A stretch of DNA of 37,503 nt. Source: Desulfovibrio sp. (lineage in GTDB: Bacteria; Desulfobacterota; Desulfovibrionia; Desulfovibrionales; Desulfovibrionaceae). The stretch's first letter is position 1. Each line of letters opens with the position of its first letter. The position numbers were made by a program, and so were the translations under genes. Positions 1 through 8,167 of the stretch are shown piece after piece. Below the pieces are notes generated by a model that worked only from the letters and a program-made list of their open reading frames with translations, was not told the origin of the DNA and did no database searches. The stretch is taken from NCBI RefSeq assembly GCF_019424165.1, contig NZ_JAHZAA010000015.1:15513-53015 (forward strand), read 5' to 3'.

Positions 1-289
1 CGCCCACAAGAATGGCTGCTCCGGGTACAAGGCCCTTGCCCAGCACCCTGTCCAGAGCTTGCAGGCCGCTGCCGTAGGGTTCGTGACCTGCGTCCTCCAC
101 CTGGCACAGGGCAACAGGACGCCCGGACGTACTGCTGTCTCCCAGAGGCGTGCGCGCCTTGCCCGAAGAGCGGGCCTGCATCGAAGCTTCCAGCGTGTTC
201 CACTCATGGCAGCCGGGGCACTGGCCCCGCCACTGCATTGTCTGCGCGCCACACGAGGAGCATATATATATTTCACGTATTTTCGCCAT
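1..289 (-). CDS. radA: DNA repair protein RadA/Sms, N-terminal part (gene runs off the window)
   Basis: This is the first 96 codons of RadA, a RecA-like ATPase that helps process recombination intermediates. Translating the minus strand from the ATG at 287-289 gives MAKIREIYICSSCG, then QCPGCHEWNT. Together these form the four-cysteine zinc finger (C10, C13, C24, C27) typical of RadA. The segment GLQALDRVLGKGLVPGAAIL follows, which leads into the Walker A loop in this family. The Walker A, KNRFG and Lon-like domains lie beyond the window edge. The protein is cytoplasmic. I am sure of the family; the rest of the gene cannot be judged. Confidence 0.93.
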   Translation of the reverse strand, partial: MAKIREIYICSSCGAQTMQWRGQCPGCHEWNTLEASMQARSSGKARTPLGDSSTSGRPVALCQVEDAGHEPYGSGLQALDRVLGKGLVPGAAILVG

Positions 290-745
290 GTTTCAAGCCT
301 ACGGAAAAAGCACGGGGGGCGCAAGGCAGGAACCGGAGATCGGCACGGGCAGACACCAAGACTATGGAGGAAGAAATTTTATATAACTGGTGTGTTAACA
401 TGATTTTTCACACAGAACAGCAAACCCGCTCCCTTGTGGCGGGCGCACGCGCCCTACCCCACAGCAAGGGCATTTTGCATGAAGTCCGCAACTGTGGAGG
501 AAAGCACGCGCCACGCCTGCGACCGGCGAAACAGAAAGGCTGAACAAGACTACTCTGGCAAAAAAACCTGTTGAAAGAGCTGATCATGGAGCAGATCACG
601 GAGCTGATCAACTTTGAAAATATACATTCCCAAAGTGTAAGGCATCCCCGTTACGGCGCTTAACAGCACAAATGAACTGCGCTTATGCCGACACGACGAA
701 CACCTGTTCGCGCAGCCGTCAGGGCAATTTCAAAGTGAAGCTGTT
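290..745. other. Intergenic region between radA and the transporter gene; no convincing gene
   Basis: Short open frames exist on both strands but none combines a ribosome-binding site with protein-like composition. Two overlapping plus-strand frames at about 480-577 and 573-662 encode basic or repetitive peptides. The sequence GAGCTGATCA appears at 577-586 and again at 601-610, with the degenerate copy GAGCAGATCA between them at 589-598. The stretch presumably holds the radA promoter, but I cannot place it with confidence. Confidence 0.4.
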
Positions 746-1636
746 TTAACGCCGTACAGCAAGCACGGTAGCGCAGAAAATGCCGCCAAGAATGGCCGCC
801 GCACTTATGCCAAGGCGCAGTGTAACGGCCTCGCCCATAAAGGCAGCGCCGCCAAGGGCGGTAATAAGCGGCACACTCAGTTGCACCACGGCAGCGCTTG
901 GTACGCTGAGGCACGGCAGGACAGCATACCACAGCACATAGCCAAGAGCCGAAGCAACGGCTCCGGCAGCCAGCGCGCAGGCAACACCCGCCAGAGGCAG
1001 GGAGAGGCCGCCGCCCGTCCACATTCCGTCGGGGTACAGCCAGGAAGGAAGCAGCAGCACAAGCGCCAGAGGCAGACAACGCACAAAATTGCCTGCCGTG
1101 GCGGCCACGGGAGCGCTATTGTTGCGCCCGCACAACGTATAGATCGCCCATGACGCACCCGAAAGAAAAATAATGGCCGAGGGCCACAGAGGCGGCGCGT
1201 CCAACCCGGGTAAAAGCAGATATACAAGGCCCGCCAGAGCCAGGCTGATCCCCAGTGTCTGCGCCCGGCTGGGGCGTTGCCCCAGCATCACGCCCGCGCC
1301 CACCATTGTTACCTGCACGGCCACGGCAATAATAAGCGCGCCCGCTGCGGCGGGCAGGTTCACATAGGCCCAGGAAAAACAGGCCATATAAGAAAAAAGA
1401 GCCAGGGCGGCACGCCAGTTTCCGTACTGCAAGACACGCTGTCCGCGTAAAGTCATGAACAGCCACAAGACAAGCGCTGCCGAAACCGCCCGCAACACGG
1501 TATAGCTTACGGCATCCATGCCCGCCCCGAAGAGCGCCATGCGGCACAAAAGAGAATTTGCCGCAAAAAATGTCATGCACACAGCCGTGAGAAGGCCAGT
1601 GCGGAACATGCCGCCTGCGCCGCCGTAATGGGTCAT
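746..1636 (-). CDS. EamA/DMT-family membrane transporter
   Basis: The 296-residue protein has about ten hydrophobic segments arranged as two repeats of five. That pattern and the length fit the EamA (drug/metabolite transporter, 10-TMS) family of the cytoplasmic membrane. The start at 1636 overlaps the stop of the upstream sigma-54 activator by four bases (ATGA), which implies translational coupling. It is the last gene of the islA-islB-regulator operon. DMT proteins carry very varied small metabolites, so no substrate can be read from sequence. Its position suggests import or export of a sulfonate or of a by-product of the lyase reaction, which is inference. An internal Met at codon 10 is a possible alternative start. 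Confidence 0.85.
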   Translation of the reverse strand: MTHYGGAGGMFRTGLLTAVCMTFFAANSLLCRMALFGAGMDAVSYTVLRAVSAALVLWLFMTLRGQRVLQYGNWRAALALFSYMACFSWAYVNLPAAAGALIIAVAVQVTMVGAGVMLGQRPSRAQTLGISLALAGLVYLLLPGLDAPPLWPSAIIFLSGASWAIYTLCGRNNSAPVAATAGNFVRCLPLALVLLLPSWLYPDGMWTGGGLSLPLAGVACALAAGAVASALGYVLWYAVLPCLSVPSAAVVQLSVPLITALGGAAFMGEAVTLRLGISAAAILGGIFCATVLAVRR

Positions 1637-3033
1637 CGTGTCTGCCTTGTACCCTGCAGTTTTCTGAAGATGGTGCTGCGGTTAACCTGAAAAAGTTCCG
1701 CAACGCGCTGCACCGAGCCGTGAACCTCTATGGCCTTGAGCAAAAAATCGCGCTCCATTTCAGCCATGATTTCCCGCAACGGGCGGCGAGCCACAAGCAC
1801 GTCTTCCGAATACCGGGAGGCATCGTGCGTTACGCCGGTAATCTGCGCGGGCAGATCGCGCGGAGTGATAAGCGGGCCATTGAGCGTAATGACCAGGCTG
1901 TGCACCATATTCTGGAGTTCACGCACGTTGCCGGGCCAGGCATATGCAGCCATCATATTGAGGGTGACGTCCATAAAAGCCATGACTTTATGATACTTGG
2001 CCGCATAGTGCGCCAAAAAATGCTCGGCCAGCAAAGGCACATCTTCCTTGCGGTCCCGCAGGGACGGGATGCGCACCGTAGCCACATTGAGGCGATAATA
2101 GAGGTCACGGCGAAAGGTTCCGGCTTCCACGCTTTCGGCAAGGTTGCGGTTGGTGGCCGCGATGATGCGCACATCCACCTTGCGCGGGCTGGACGCCCCC
2201 ACGCGCATGATTTCGCCGTCCTGCAACACACGCAGAAGCCGCGTCTGCATGGAAAGAGGCAGTTCGCCCACTTCGTCCAGAAAAATGGTGCTGCCGTCGG
2301 CAATTTCAAAATACCCGGCCTTACCCTTACTGGAGGCCCCGGTAAAAGCACCGGGCATGTAGCCGAACAGTTCCGATTCCGTAAGGGTTTCGGAAATGCC
2401 GCCACAGTCGACCTTGAGCAGGATTTTATCGCGCCGTTCAGATAGACCATGAGTAAAACGGGCGAAAACATCTTTGCCCGCGCCCGTTTCGCCCAGGATC
2501 AGCACTGTGGCGTCTGTGGCGGCAAATCGCCGCAACAGCGAAACCACCTCCCCCATGGCAGGGCTGGCATAAATGGGATCGCGCGCCTTGTTGCCCTCGC
2601 TGGCCATATACGCCAACTGGTCGTTGATCTGGTCAATGAGCCTGCACTGCCCGGCCACCTGATCCTGCAACTGGACCAGCAAGGTGATGTCGCGCGCAAA
2701 GGTGACCACAAGGCAAAGATCGCCGCGCGTGTCAAAGACGGGAAAGCCCGTCAGCACCAGTTTTTTGCCATCCTTGAGCTGCTGCACATGGGTAGCGGGC
2801 CTGCCGGTGCGCACTATCTGCGGGTTGAGAATGTGGTCAAAAACCCCCTCCTCCACCAGGCAGCGCACGTTCTTGCCCTGCACCTGCCTCTGTGTGAGGC
2901 CGGTCAACTGCTCGTACATGCGGTTAACGCGCAGGCTGGTTCCCGAAGCGTCGCTGATGAAAACGCCTTCGGGCAGGGCGTCAAGTATGCGCTCCACATG
3001 CTTTGAAAGCAGTTCCTGAGAGTGGTCGGCCAT
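1633..3033 (-). CDS. PAS-domain sigma-54-dependent transcriptional activator (bacterial enhancer-binding protein)
   Basis: This 466-residue regulator has an N-terminal PAS domain (about residues 13-120), a central AAA+ domain and a C-terminal Fis-type helix-turn-helix (about 430-462). Visible motifs are Walker A GETGAGKD (181-188), the sigma-54 contact loop GAFTGA (228-233) and Walker B TIFLDEVGE (249-257). There is no receiver domain, so control is probably by a ligand or cofactor at the PAS domain rather than by phosphorylation. It lies 27 bp after islB and overlaps the transporter gene downstream. Two -24/-12 promoters sit in the divergent region that heads both arms of the locus, so it is the obvious activator of both. 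The start has only a weak GGA upstream. Family certain; target assignment inferred. Confidence 0.93.
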   Translation of the reverse strand: MADHSQELLSKHVERILDALPEGVFISDASGTSLRVNRMYEQLTGLTQRQVQGKNVRCLVEEGVFDHILNPQIVRTGRPATHVQQLKDGKKLVLTGFPVFDTRGDLCLVVTFARDITLLVQLQDQVAGQCRLIDQINDQLAYMASEGNKARDPIYASPAMGEVVSLLRRFAATDATVLILGETGAGKDVFARFTHGLSERRDKILLKVDCGGISETLTESELFGYMPGAFTGASSKGKAGYFEIADGSTIFLDEVGELPLSMQTRLLRVLQDGEIMRVGASSPRKVDVRIIAATNRNLAESVEAGTFRRDLYYRLNVATVRIPSLRDRKEDVPLLAEHFLAHYAAKYHKVMAFMDVTLNMMAAYAWPGNVRELQNMVHSLVITLNGPLITPRDLPAQITGVTHDASRYSEDVLVARRPLREIMAEMERDFLLKAIEVHGSVQRVAELFQVNRSTIFRKLQGTRQTR

Positions 3034-3060
3034 ATTTCAATCCGGTAAAATGCTGCGTAT

Positions 3061-3999
3061 TCAGCGGGGAATCTGCACCCGCTCCCCCAAAATGTCCAGA
3101 GCGGCCTTTTGCAACCCATCCATAACGGCCTTGTCCAGGCTCACTTCGCCCATGGGAACCTCCCGGCCCAGAAAGTGATATTTCTGGGTTCCCAGGCGAT
3201 GATAGGGCAAAAGCTCATAATTGACGCGCGCATAAGGCTTGATAAAGCGGGCTATGGCCGCAACGGCCTCTTCATTGTCATTGAAGCCGGGAATAACAGG
3301 CGTGCGGGCCAGTATGGGCAAATCCGGAAATTCTTCTGCCAGGATACGGAAATTTTCGAGAATACGCGCATTGGGCAAACCGGTTTGGGCCTCATGCACT
3401 TCGCTGTTCATATGCTTGATGTCGTAAAGAACATAGCTCAGATGGGGCGCAGCTTCGCGCACAGTCTCGGCAGATGCCATGCCGCAGGTTTCCACGGCTG
3501 TCTTGATACGTCTGGCGCGGACCTCGCGCAGCAGGGCTACGGCAAAACCGCCCTGCAACAGCGGCTCGCCGCCGGAAAGGGTCAGGCCGCCGCCGGAACG
3601 GGCGTAAAAGGCCATATCCTGCTCCACCACACGCAGCACATCGCCCACATCGCGCTTTTTACCGTATACCAGCAAGCCTTGCGCGGGGCAAACATCGGCG
3701 CATGGCATGGAGCAGCCGGCACAATGGCTGCGGTCTATACGCGGCTTGTCGTCGTCGCCACAAGTAATTGCGCCATGCGGGCATGCCGTCAGGCAATGAC
3801 CACATTTTGAAATATCAATGCAGCGCCCGGGATTACATGCCAGTTCAGGACAGGATTTCTGCGATTCCGGATTACTGCACCAGCGGCACGAAAGGGAGCA
3901 TCCCTTGAGAAACACTATGGTGCGTATGCCCGGGCCGTCATGAACAGAATACTTTTGGACGTTGAACACCATTCCCTGCCGAGTATCATCCAGGCACAT
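3061..3999 (-). CDS. islB: Glycyl-radical enzyme activating enzyme (radical SAM), partner of the adjacent sulfonate lyase
   Basis: Radical SAM activases use a [4Fe-4S] cluster and S-adenosylmethionine to put the glycyl radical on their partner enzyme. The protein has the radical SAM motif CSLSCRWC (C34, C38, C41) preceded by the typical YSVHDGPGIRT. It also has an inserted ferredoxin-like segment with two further cysteine groups (about C55-C73 and C93-C104), as in activases of the CutD/HypE/IslB type. I start it at 3999 (MCLDDTRQGM) because GGAAGG lies just upstream; an in-frame start 11 codons earlier at 4032 has no such site. It is encoded directly downstream of islA, separated by a terminator-like hairpin. 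The family is certain; the exact partner comes from gene order. Confidence 0.92.
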   Translation of the reverse strand: MCLDDTRQGMVFNVQKYSVHDGPGIRTIVFLKGCSLSCRWCSNPESQKSCPELACNPGRCIDISKCGHCLTACPHGAITCGDDDKPRIDRSHCAGCSMPCADVCPAQGLLVYGKKRDVGDVLRVVEQDMAFYARSGGGLTLSGGEPLLQGGFAVALLREVRARRIKTAVETCGMASAETVREAAPHLSYVLYDIKHMNSEVHEAQTGLPNARILENFRILAEEFPDLPILARTPVIPGFNDNEEAVAAIARFIKPYARVNYELLPYHRLGTQKYHFLGREVPMGEVSLDKAVMDGLQKAALDILGERVQIPR

Positions 4000-4063
4000 G
4001 TTTCCTTCCTTTTTTGCGCAACGGCGGCACACGGCAACCGGCGGTCTCGAGAGAAAATTGTCG

Positions 4064-4094
4064 TAAAAATGCGGGGAGGAAATTTCCTCCCCGC
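4064..4094 (-). terminator. Strong hairpin with U-tract between islA and islB
   Basis: Bases 4071-4094 form a perfect 24-bp palindrome (12-bp arms, GCGGGGAGGAAA and its complement). On the minus strand it is followed by ATTTTT. It lies 15 bp past the islA stop and about 70 bp before islB. It should end most islA transcripts or protect their 3' end, giving much more lyase than activase. Confidence 0.8.
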
Positions 4095-4108
4095 TTCAGA
4101 TGCCCGCC

Positions 4109-6604
4109 CTACATCACATCATGTTCTGTACGGGCGATAAGGTCATTCTGCAGATCGGGTGACAGGTCCACAAAGTAGGCGCTGTAGCCGGCGATACGCA
4201 CAATAAGGTTGCGATATTTCTGGGGGTCTTTCTGCGCGGCCACAAGTGTACCCTTGTTGACCACGTTGAACTGCACGTGCCAGAGCTTGAGGTCGCAGAA
4301 CGTACGGATAAAGGACACCAGCTTTTCCGTACCCTGCTCGCCTTCCACGCATTTGGGCGTGAACTTGATGTTCAGCATGCGGGCGGCACGGTCGCGCATG
4401 CCCATATTTTTCGTAGTGCAGTTTGAAAGCAGCACTGCGGTCGGACCGTTCACGTCAGCGCCGTGCGAGGCAGAGGAACCGTCTGACAGGGGGAAGCCGT
4501 CAGTACGGCCGTTGGGTGTGGCGGAAACCACCTTGCCGAAAGGCACATGCGAGGTGAAGGGTACGTAGCGCACGTCATTATGGATGCCCAGGTCGCTCAT
4601 GGAATACTTGTTGCCGTATTCCACAGAGATCTTGTCAATCTCGCGGCCGATGGCGTCGGCATACTCATCATTATTGCCATAGCAGGGGGCGGACCGCAGC
4701 AGAGCACGTACGTCTTCATAGCCTTCAAAGTCGGCGTCAATGGCGGCAATAAGCTTGTCTATGCTCAGCTTTTTTTCTTCAAAGACCAGTTTTTTCACGG
4801 CCGCCAGGGAGTCTACCACGGTTCCCAGGCCCATATATTCAAAGTAGCCAAGGTTGATGCCTTCGGGAATCTGCTCCTGATGCAGGTCTATGCAATGCTT
4901 CATGCACAGGTCATGCATGGCGGAACCCATCGGCTGGGCGAAGTGTTCGGCACGCAGCTTGTTGATGATGTACTGCTGGGTAAACGCCGTCTTGAGAAAG
5001 AGCAGATGCTGCTCCACATAGGCATTCCAGAACTGGTCCCAGGTTGTAAAGCTGCGGGGGTCGCCTGTTTCAACACCGAGTTTCTGATCGCCGTATTTTT
5101 TCATCCGCCCGTTGCGCAGCACCATTTCCACGGCAGCGGCAAAGTTGATATAGGCTCCGCCGGACGTATAGGTGTCGCGATTGGGCATGCGTGCTTCGGT
5201 GCAGCCGGAAACGGCGTAATCCAGCGCTTCTTCAAAGGTCGCGCCCTTGGAAACATAAAGTGGCACGATTTCTTCATCATTGATCAGCTTGGGAAAGCCC
5301 GAACCGTATTTGATGGTCTCGGCCACGTCCCAGAGATAACGCTCGGGCGCACGGGAATGGATGCGGGCCGCAAGGTCCGGGTAATGCAACGGAAATTCCC
5401 GCTTGGACTTGAGAATCAGATAGGTAAGGTCATTGCTGGCATCGCGTCCGTCCGGGGTCTGCCCGCCAACGGTGACCGCTTCCCAGTGGGCGTAGCCTTC
5501 GTTAAAGGCGCCGCCGGTGGGAGAGATGTACATGTCAATAAATTCGGCCATGCCCACCCACATGCATTCCAGCAGCTCCATGGCCTGGGCTTCGGTAATC
5601 TTCCCGGCCTCACGGTCCTGCTTGTAGTAGGGCTGAAAGTACTGGTCCATGCGGCCGTTGGAAATGGTGGTACCGGTCTTCTGCTCGATACGCGAGAACA
5701 TCTGGGTAAACCACTGGCTCTGGCAGGCTTCCCAAAAATCGCGGGCAGGTTCGCCGGGAACGTGCTCGGCGTTTTCAGCCATGCGAAGCAGTTCGGCCTT
5801 GCGCACCGGGTCGGCTTCTTTTTCGGCCATTTCGCGGGCAAGCACGGCGTGCCGTTTGGCCCAAAGCACGATGGCGTCACACACGATAATAACGGCTTCA
5901 AGGAAAGGACGCTTTTCGCGGTCATCTTTGGCGCTCAGCGAATCAAGGGCCGCCAGCTTTTCCTGGGCCTCTTTCTTGATGCTGTTAAAGCCCCGCTTGA
6001 GGATTTTTTCGTAGTCGTGAACCCACTGGATGGATGAGCGGAACGAAGAGGTTTCGTTAACAATAAAACGTGAAATCAGTCCTTCGGGATCGTCATAGGT
6101 AAGTTTGTGCACTTCGGCGGGCAGGGCCGCATTCAGCGCTTCATGGTAGGTCTTGCCCTTCCAGTACGGGGCGATCTCTTCCACGACGCGTTTGGCGTCC
6201 TCGGGCGTGATGGTCGCCGGTGAAGTTTTGCGGGTAGGCAGGTCACGCACGGCGATATCAAGAAAGTCACCGTCCAGCTCCGGATACAGGATACCGTAAC
6301 GCCCGTCGCAACCGGCGCGGCCAAGCAGCAACTGGTCTTCCTGCACATAGACGGTCATGTTGCAGGCAATGTGCATGAGGGCTTTGGCCCAGCGCAGCAC
6401 CAGCGGCTGACCCTCGGTTTCTTGCATGGACTGGGTAAAGTACAGCGCGCGCTCAATATCAATGCGCGGTTTTTGCCCTTCAAACCGCTCCAGCAACCTG
6501 AAAACCCGGGGATGGGCTTTACGGAACCTGTCTTCCCGACCTTCAATTTTGTCGTACAGGCGCTGCTCCTGGGGGGACCGGCATTCGCAAGTGGTCATGC
6601 TCAT
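4109..6604 (-). CDS. islA: Glycyl radical C-S lyase, most likely isethionate sulfite-lyase
   Basis: This 831-residue glycyl radical enzyme would cleave isethionate into sulfite and acetaldehyde in the cytoplasm, feeding sulfite to dissimilatory reduction. The catalytic pair is GCTEAR (C468, E470) and the radical glycine is in RIAGYSAYF (about G806). The residues I recall as sulfonate or active-site contacts in characterised isethionate lyases are present at matching positions: R189 and Q193 in FRSSIQ, W374, and the R-x-x-x-F pair in RYVPF (679/683). The ATG at 6604 has AGGAG eight bases upstream, so I prefer it to the GTG one codon earlier. Choline lyase and diol dehydratases have a different loop after the catalytic cysteine. 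The main alternative is the related dihydroxypropanesulfonate sulfolyase HpsG, which I cannot exclude by eye. Confidence 0.87.
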   Translation of the reverse strand: MSMTTCECRSPQEQRLYDKIEGREDRFRKAHPRVFRLLERFEGQKPRIDIERALYFTQSMQETEGQPLVLRWAKALMHIACNMTVYVQEDQLLLGRAGCDGRYGILYPELDGDFLDIAVRDLPTRKTSPATITPEDAKRVVEEIAPYWKGKTYHEALNAALPAEVHKLTYDDPEGLISRFIVNETSSFRSSIQWVHDYEKILKRGFNSIKKEAQEKLAALDSLSAKDDREKRPFLEAVIIVCDAIVLWAKRHAVLAREMAEKEADPVRKAELLRMAENAEHVPGEPARDFWEACQSQWFTQMFSRIEQKTGTTISNGRMDQYFQPYYKQDREAGKITEAQAMELLECMWVGMAEFIDMYISPTGGAFNEGYAHWEAVTVGGQTPDGRDASNDLTYLILKSKREFPLHYPDLAARIHSRAPERYLWDVAETIKYGSGFPKLINDEEIVPLYVSKGATFEEALDYAVSGCTEARMPNRDTYTSGGAYINFAAAVEMVLRNGRMKKYGDQKLGVETGDPRSFTTWDQFWNAYVEQHLLFLKTAFTQQYIINKLRAEHFAQPMGSAMHDLCMKHCIDLHQEQIPEGINLGYFEYMGLGTVVDSLAAVKKLVFEEKKLSIDKLIAAIDADFEGYEDVRALLRSAPCYGNNDEYADAIGREIDKISVEYGNKYSMSDLGIHNDVRYVPFTSHVPFGKVVSATPNGRTDGFPLSDGSSASHGADVNGPTAVLLSNCTTKNMGMRDRAARMLNIKFTPKCVEGEQGTEKLVSFIRTFCDLKLWHVQFNVVNKGTLVAAQKDPQKYRNLIVRIAGYSAYFVDLSPDLQNDLIARTEHDVM

Positions 6605-6710
6605 CACGCTTACTCCTGAATATTATGAATTACAGAGCGCGGTACGGCGTGCATGCCACCGCGCTGAGAACGCCTTGTAAAGCTGGCTATCCTCGTTATG
6701 GCGGCGTAGT

Positions 6711-6726
6711 TGCATGGGGCATGCCA
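6711..6726 (-). promoter_or_regulatory. Sigma-54 promoter for the islA operon
   Basis: The minus-strand sequence is TGGCATGCCCCATGCA. It matches the -24/-12 consensus TGGCACG-N4-TTGCA with exact spacing and the GG and GC dinucleotides intact. There are two mismatches, C to T in the -24 box and T to A in the -12 box. The predicted start is near 6700, about 96 bases before islA. The operon encodes its own sigma-54 activator. Confidence 0.75.
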
Positions 6727-6800
6727 TATTTAGTAACACACCTATTTAATTAAGTTTTTATTATTTATTGTTTTTTCTGCCAATAGATAAACGCACTCCT

Positions 6801-6952
6801 TTTCACAAATGGTGCATTTTTGCACCAAACTGTAAGTCTTTTCAATAAAACCGCCCAATTTTGCGACGCATTTTTGCGACGCTCTATTTTGGCGGCGCAG
6901 TGCAGCCCACGCAACCCCATGCAAAACAAACATGTTTTAACTTTCACAAATG
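6801..6952. promoter_or_regulatory. Probable enhancer (activator-binding) region with palindrome and direct repeats
   Basis: Three repeat sets lie between the two sigma-54 promoters. Bases 6810-6827 form a perfect palindrome, TGGTGCA-TTTT-TGCACCA. TTTTGCGACGC occurs twice in direct orientation at 6859-6869 and 6872-6882. TTTCACAAATG occurs twice at 6801-6811 and 6942-6952. The palindrome lies about 120 bp upstream of the leftward start and about 310 bp from the rightward one. These are plausible sites for the Fis-type DNA-binding domain; which repeat is the true site is not shown. Confidence 0.55.
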
Positions 6953-7044
6953 ACCGTTTTACGCACAAAAACAAGCATTCCTGTTAGCTGCAAACTTGCG
7001 ACTCGACTTCTCACACAGGTAAAACATAGTAATAATATAAATTA

Positions 7045-7057
7045 TAATATGTTGATA
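7045..7057 (-). promoter_or_regulatory. IHF-consensus site upstream of the rightward sigma-54 promoter
   Basis: The plus-strand sequence TAATATGTTGATA is an exact match to YAANNNNTTGATW, the complement of the IHF consensus. It lies in an AT-rich stretch about 47 bp upstream of the -24 element at 7104. That is the usual place for IHF to bend DNA between an enhancer and a sigma-54 promoter. Confidence 0.55.
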
Positions 7058-7103
7058 AAAGTAGATTTTTCGATGAAAAAGCTTATTTTCAACGTCTCTT
7101 CTC

Positions 7104-7119
7104 TGGCACGCATCCTGCA
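7104..7119 (+). promoter_or_regulatory. Sigma-54 promoter for the amidohydrolase-symporter operon
   Basis: The sequence TGGCACGCATCCTGCA fits TGGCACG-N4-TTGCA with a single change in the -12 box. It is the best -24/-12 match I found in the window. The predicted transcription start is near 7131, giving a leader of about 70 bases to the small ORF at 7199. Confidence 0.88.
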
Positions 7120-7198
7120 AAAGTAAAAAATCACAAGCCTGAGAGGCTGAGCCACTCATTTTTGCTTTTTGCAATCGTTCATCTACTGGGAGGAGACT

Positions 7199-7333
7199 AT
7201 GAGAAAAGTGTCACACTTACACTGTCCAGCACGTAACACAAACGCTTCTTGCAGACCGCACCCCCATATACCCCGTGGGGCGTGCAACAGGGCCTTTACG
7301 ACAGGCCAGGCACACGGGGAGAACTGGAAATGA
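7199..7333 (+). CDS. 44-codon upstream ORF coupled to the amidohydrolase-like gene
   Basis: The frame starts with ATG preceded by GGGAGGAG, one of the strongest ribosome-binding sites in the window. It encodes 44 residues starting MRKVSHLHCPARNTNASC, rich in His, Arg and Cys, with three cysteines. Its TGA overlaps the start codon of the next gene (ATGA at 7330-7333), so translation of the two is probably coupled. I recognise no family. It could be a true small protein, perhaps metal-binding, or a leader whose translation controls the next gene. Placement directly after the sigma-54 promoter argues that it is translated. Confidence 0.45.
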   Translation: MRKVSHLHCPARNTNASCRPHPHIPRGACNRAFTTGQAHGENWK

Positions 7334-8157
7334 AAGTAATAGATTTTCGTTTCCGGCCCAATACGCCCGAGATTATCAACGGCATCAAAAACAGCACCAT
7401 GTTCAAGGCTGCATGCAAAGCCATCGGCTTTGACCAGCGCAAGCCCCAGCCTCTGGAAGACATCGTTGCCGACCTGGACCGCCTTGGCGTGGAGCTTGGG
7501 GTCATCACCGGGCGCGATTGTGAAACCACGTATGGTTTTCCGGCCAACAGCGTGCTCGAATTCTGCCGGGCCTACCCACAAAAGTTTGTGGGTTTCTGGG
7601 GCATTGACCCGCACAAAAAAATGGCCGCCCTGCGCGAAATCGAGCTTGTATCTTCCGAATACGGCATGAAGGGCATCGCCATTGACCCGTATCTTGCCCA
7701 CATTCCCGCATCTGAAGCCCGCTTTTACCCTGTCTACGCCAAATGCTGCGAACTGGGCCTGCCCGTGTTCATCACTATGGCCCCGCCGCCTCAGGTTCCC
7801 GGAGCCATTCTGGAATATGCCGACCCGCGCGATGTGGACAAGGTGGCCCGGGACTTTCCCGAACTTACGCTCATCATGAGCCACGGCGGCTATCCCTTTG
7901 TGAATGAAGCCGTTTACACCTGCCTGCGCAACGCCAATGTATATATGGATATTTCAGAATACGAGCGTGCGCCCATGGTGGATGTGTATGTGCAGGCCAT
8001 GAACGGGCTGATCACCGACAAGGTGCTTTTTGCCAGCGCCCATCCCTTTGTGGAGTTGGCCGATGCTCTGGAAGCCTACCGGAATTTTGAACTGACTGAT
8101 GAAGCCCACCGCAAAATCATGTATGAAAACGCCCGCCGCGTGCTGGGCCTGGCATAA
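7330..8157 (+). CDS. Amidohydrolase-related (ACMSD-type TIM barrel) protein with degenerate metal site
   Basis: The 275-residue protein has the overall pattern of the amidohydrolase-2 family, which includes decarboxylases and hydrolases of the ACMSD type. Most metal-binding positions are changed. The N-terminal HxH is RFR (R7, R9), the expected His after strand 5 is in VFITM (T149), and the usual GSD of strand 8 is ASA (A235-A237). Only the SHGG histidine (H185) remains. It is therefore either a non-catalytic binding protein or an enzyme with different chemistry. I start it at 7330, with GGGGAG eight bases upstream. The symporter gene follows after ten bases. A role in sulfonate metabolism is inferred from shared regulation only. 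Confidence 0.8.
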   Translation: MKVIDFRFRPNTPEIINGIKNSTMFKAACKAIGFDQRKPQPLEDIVADLDRLGVELGVITGRDCETTYGFPANSVLEFCRAYPQKFVGFWGIDPHKKMAALREIELVSSEYGMKGIAIDPYLAHIPASEARFYPVYAKCCELGLPVFITMAPPPQVPGAILEYADPRDVDKVARDFPELTLIMSHGGYPFVNEAVYTCLRNANVYMDISEYERAPMVDVYVQAMNGLITDKVLFASAHPFVELADALEAYRNFELTDEAHRKIMYENARRVLGLA

Positions 8158-8167
8158 GGAGAACGGT

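Noticed and set aside
4547..6037. Long open frame of 496 codons on the plus strand opposite islA
   Set aside because: It lies fully antisense to a clear gene, has no ribosome-binding site and mirrors the codon structure of a GC-rich gene.
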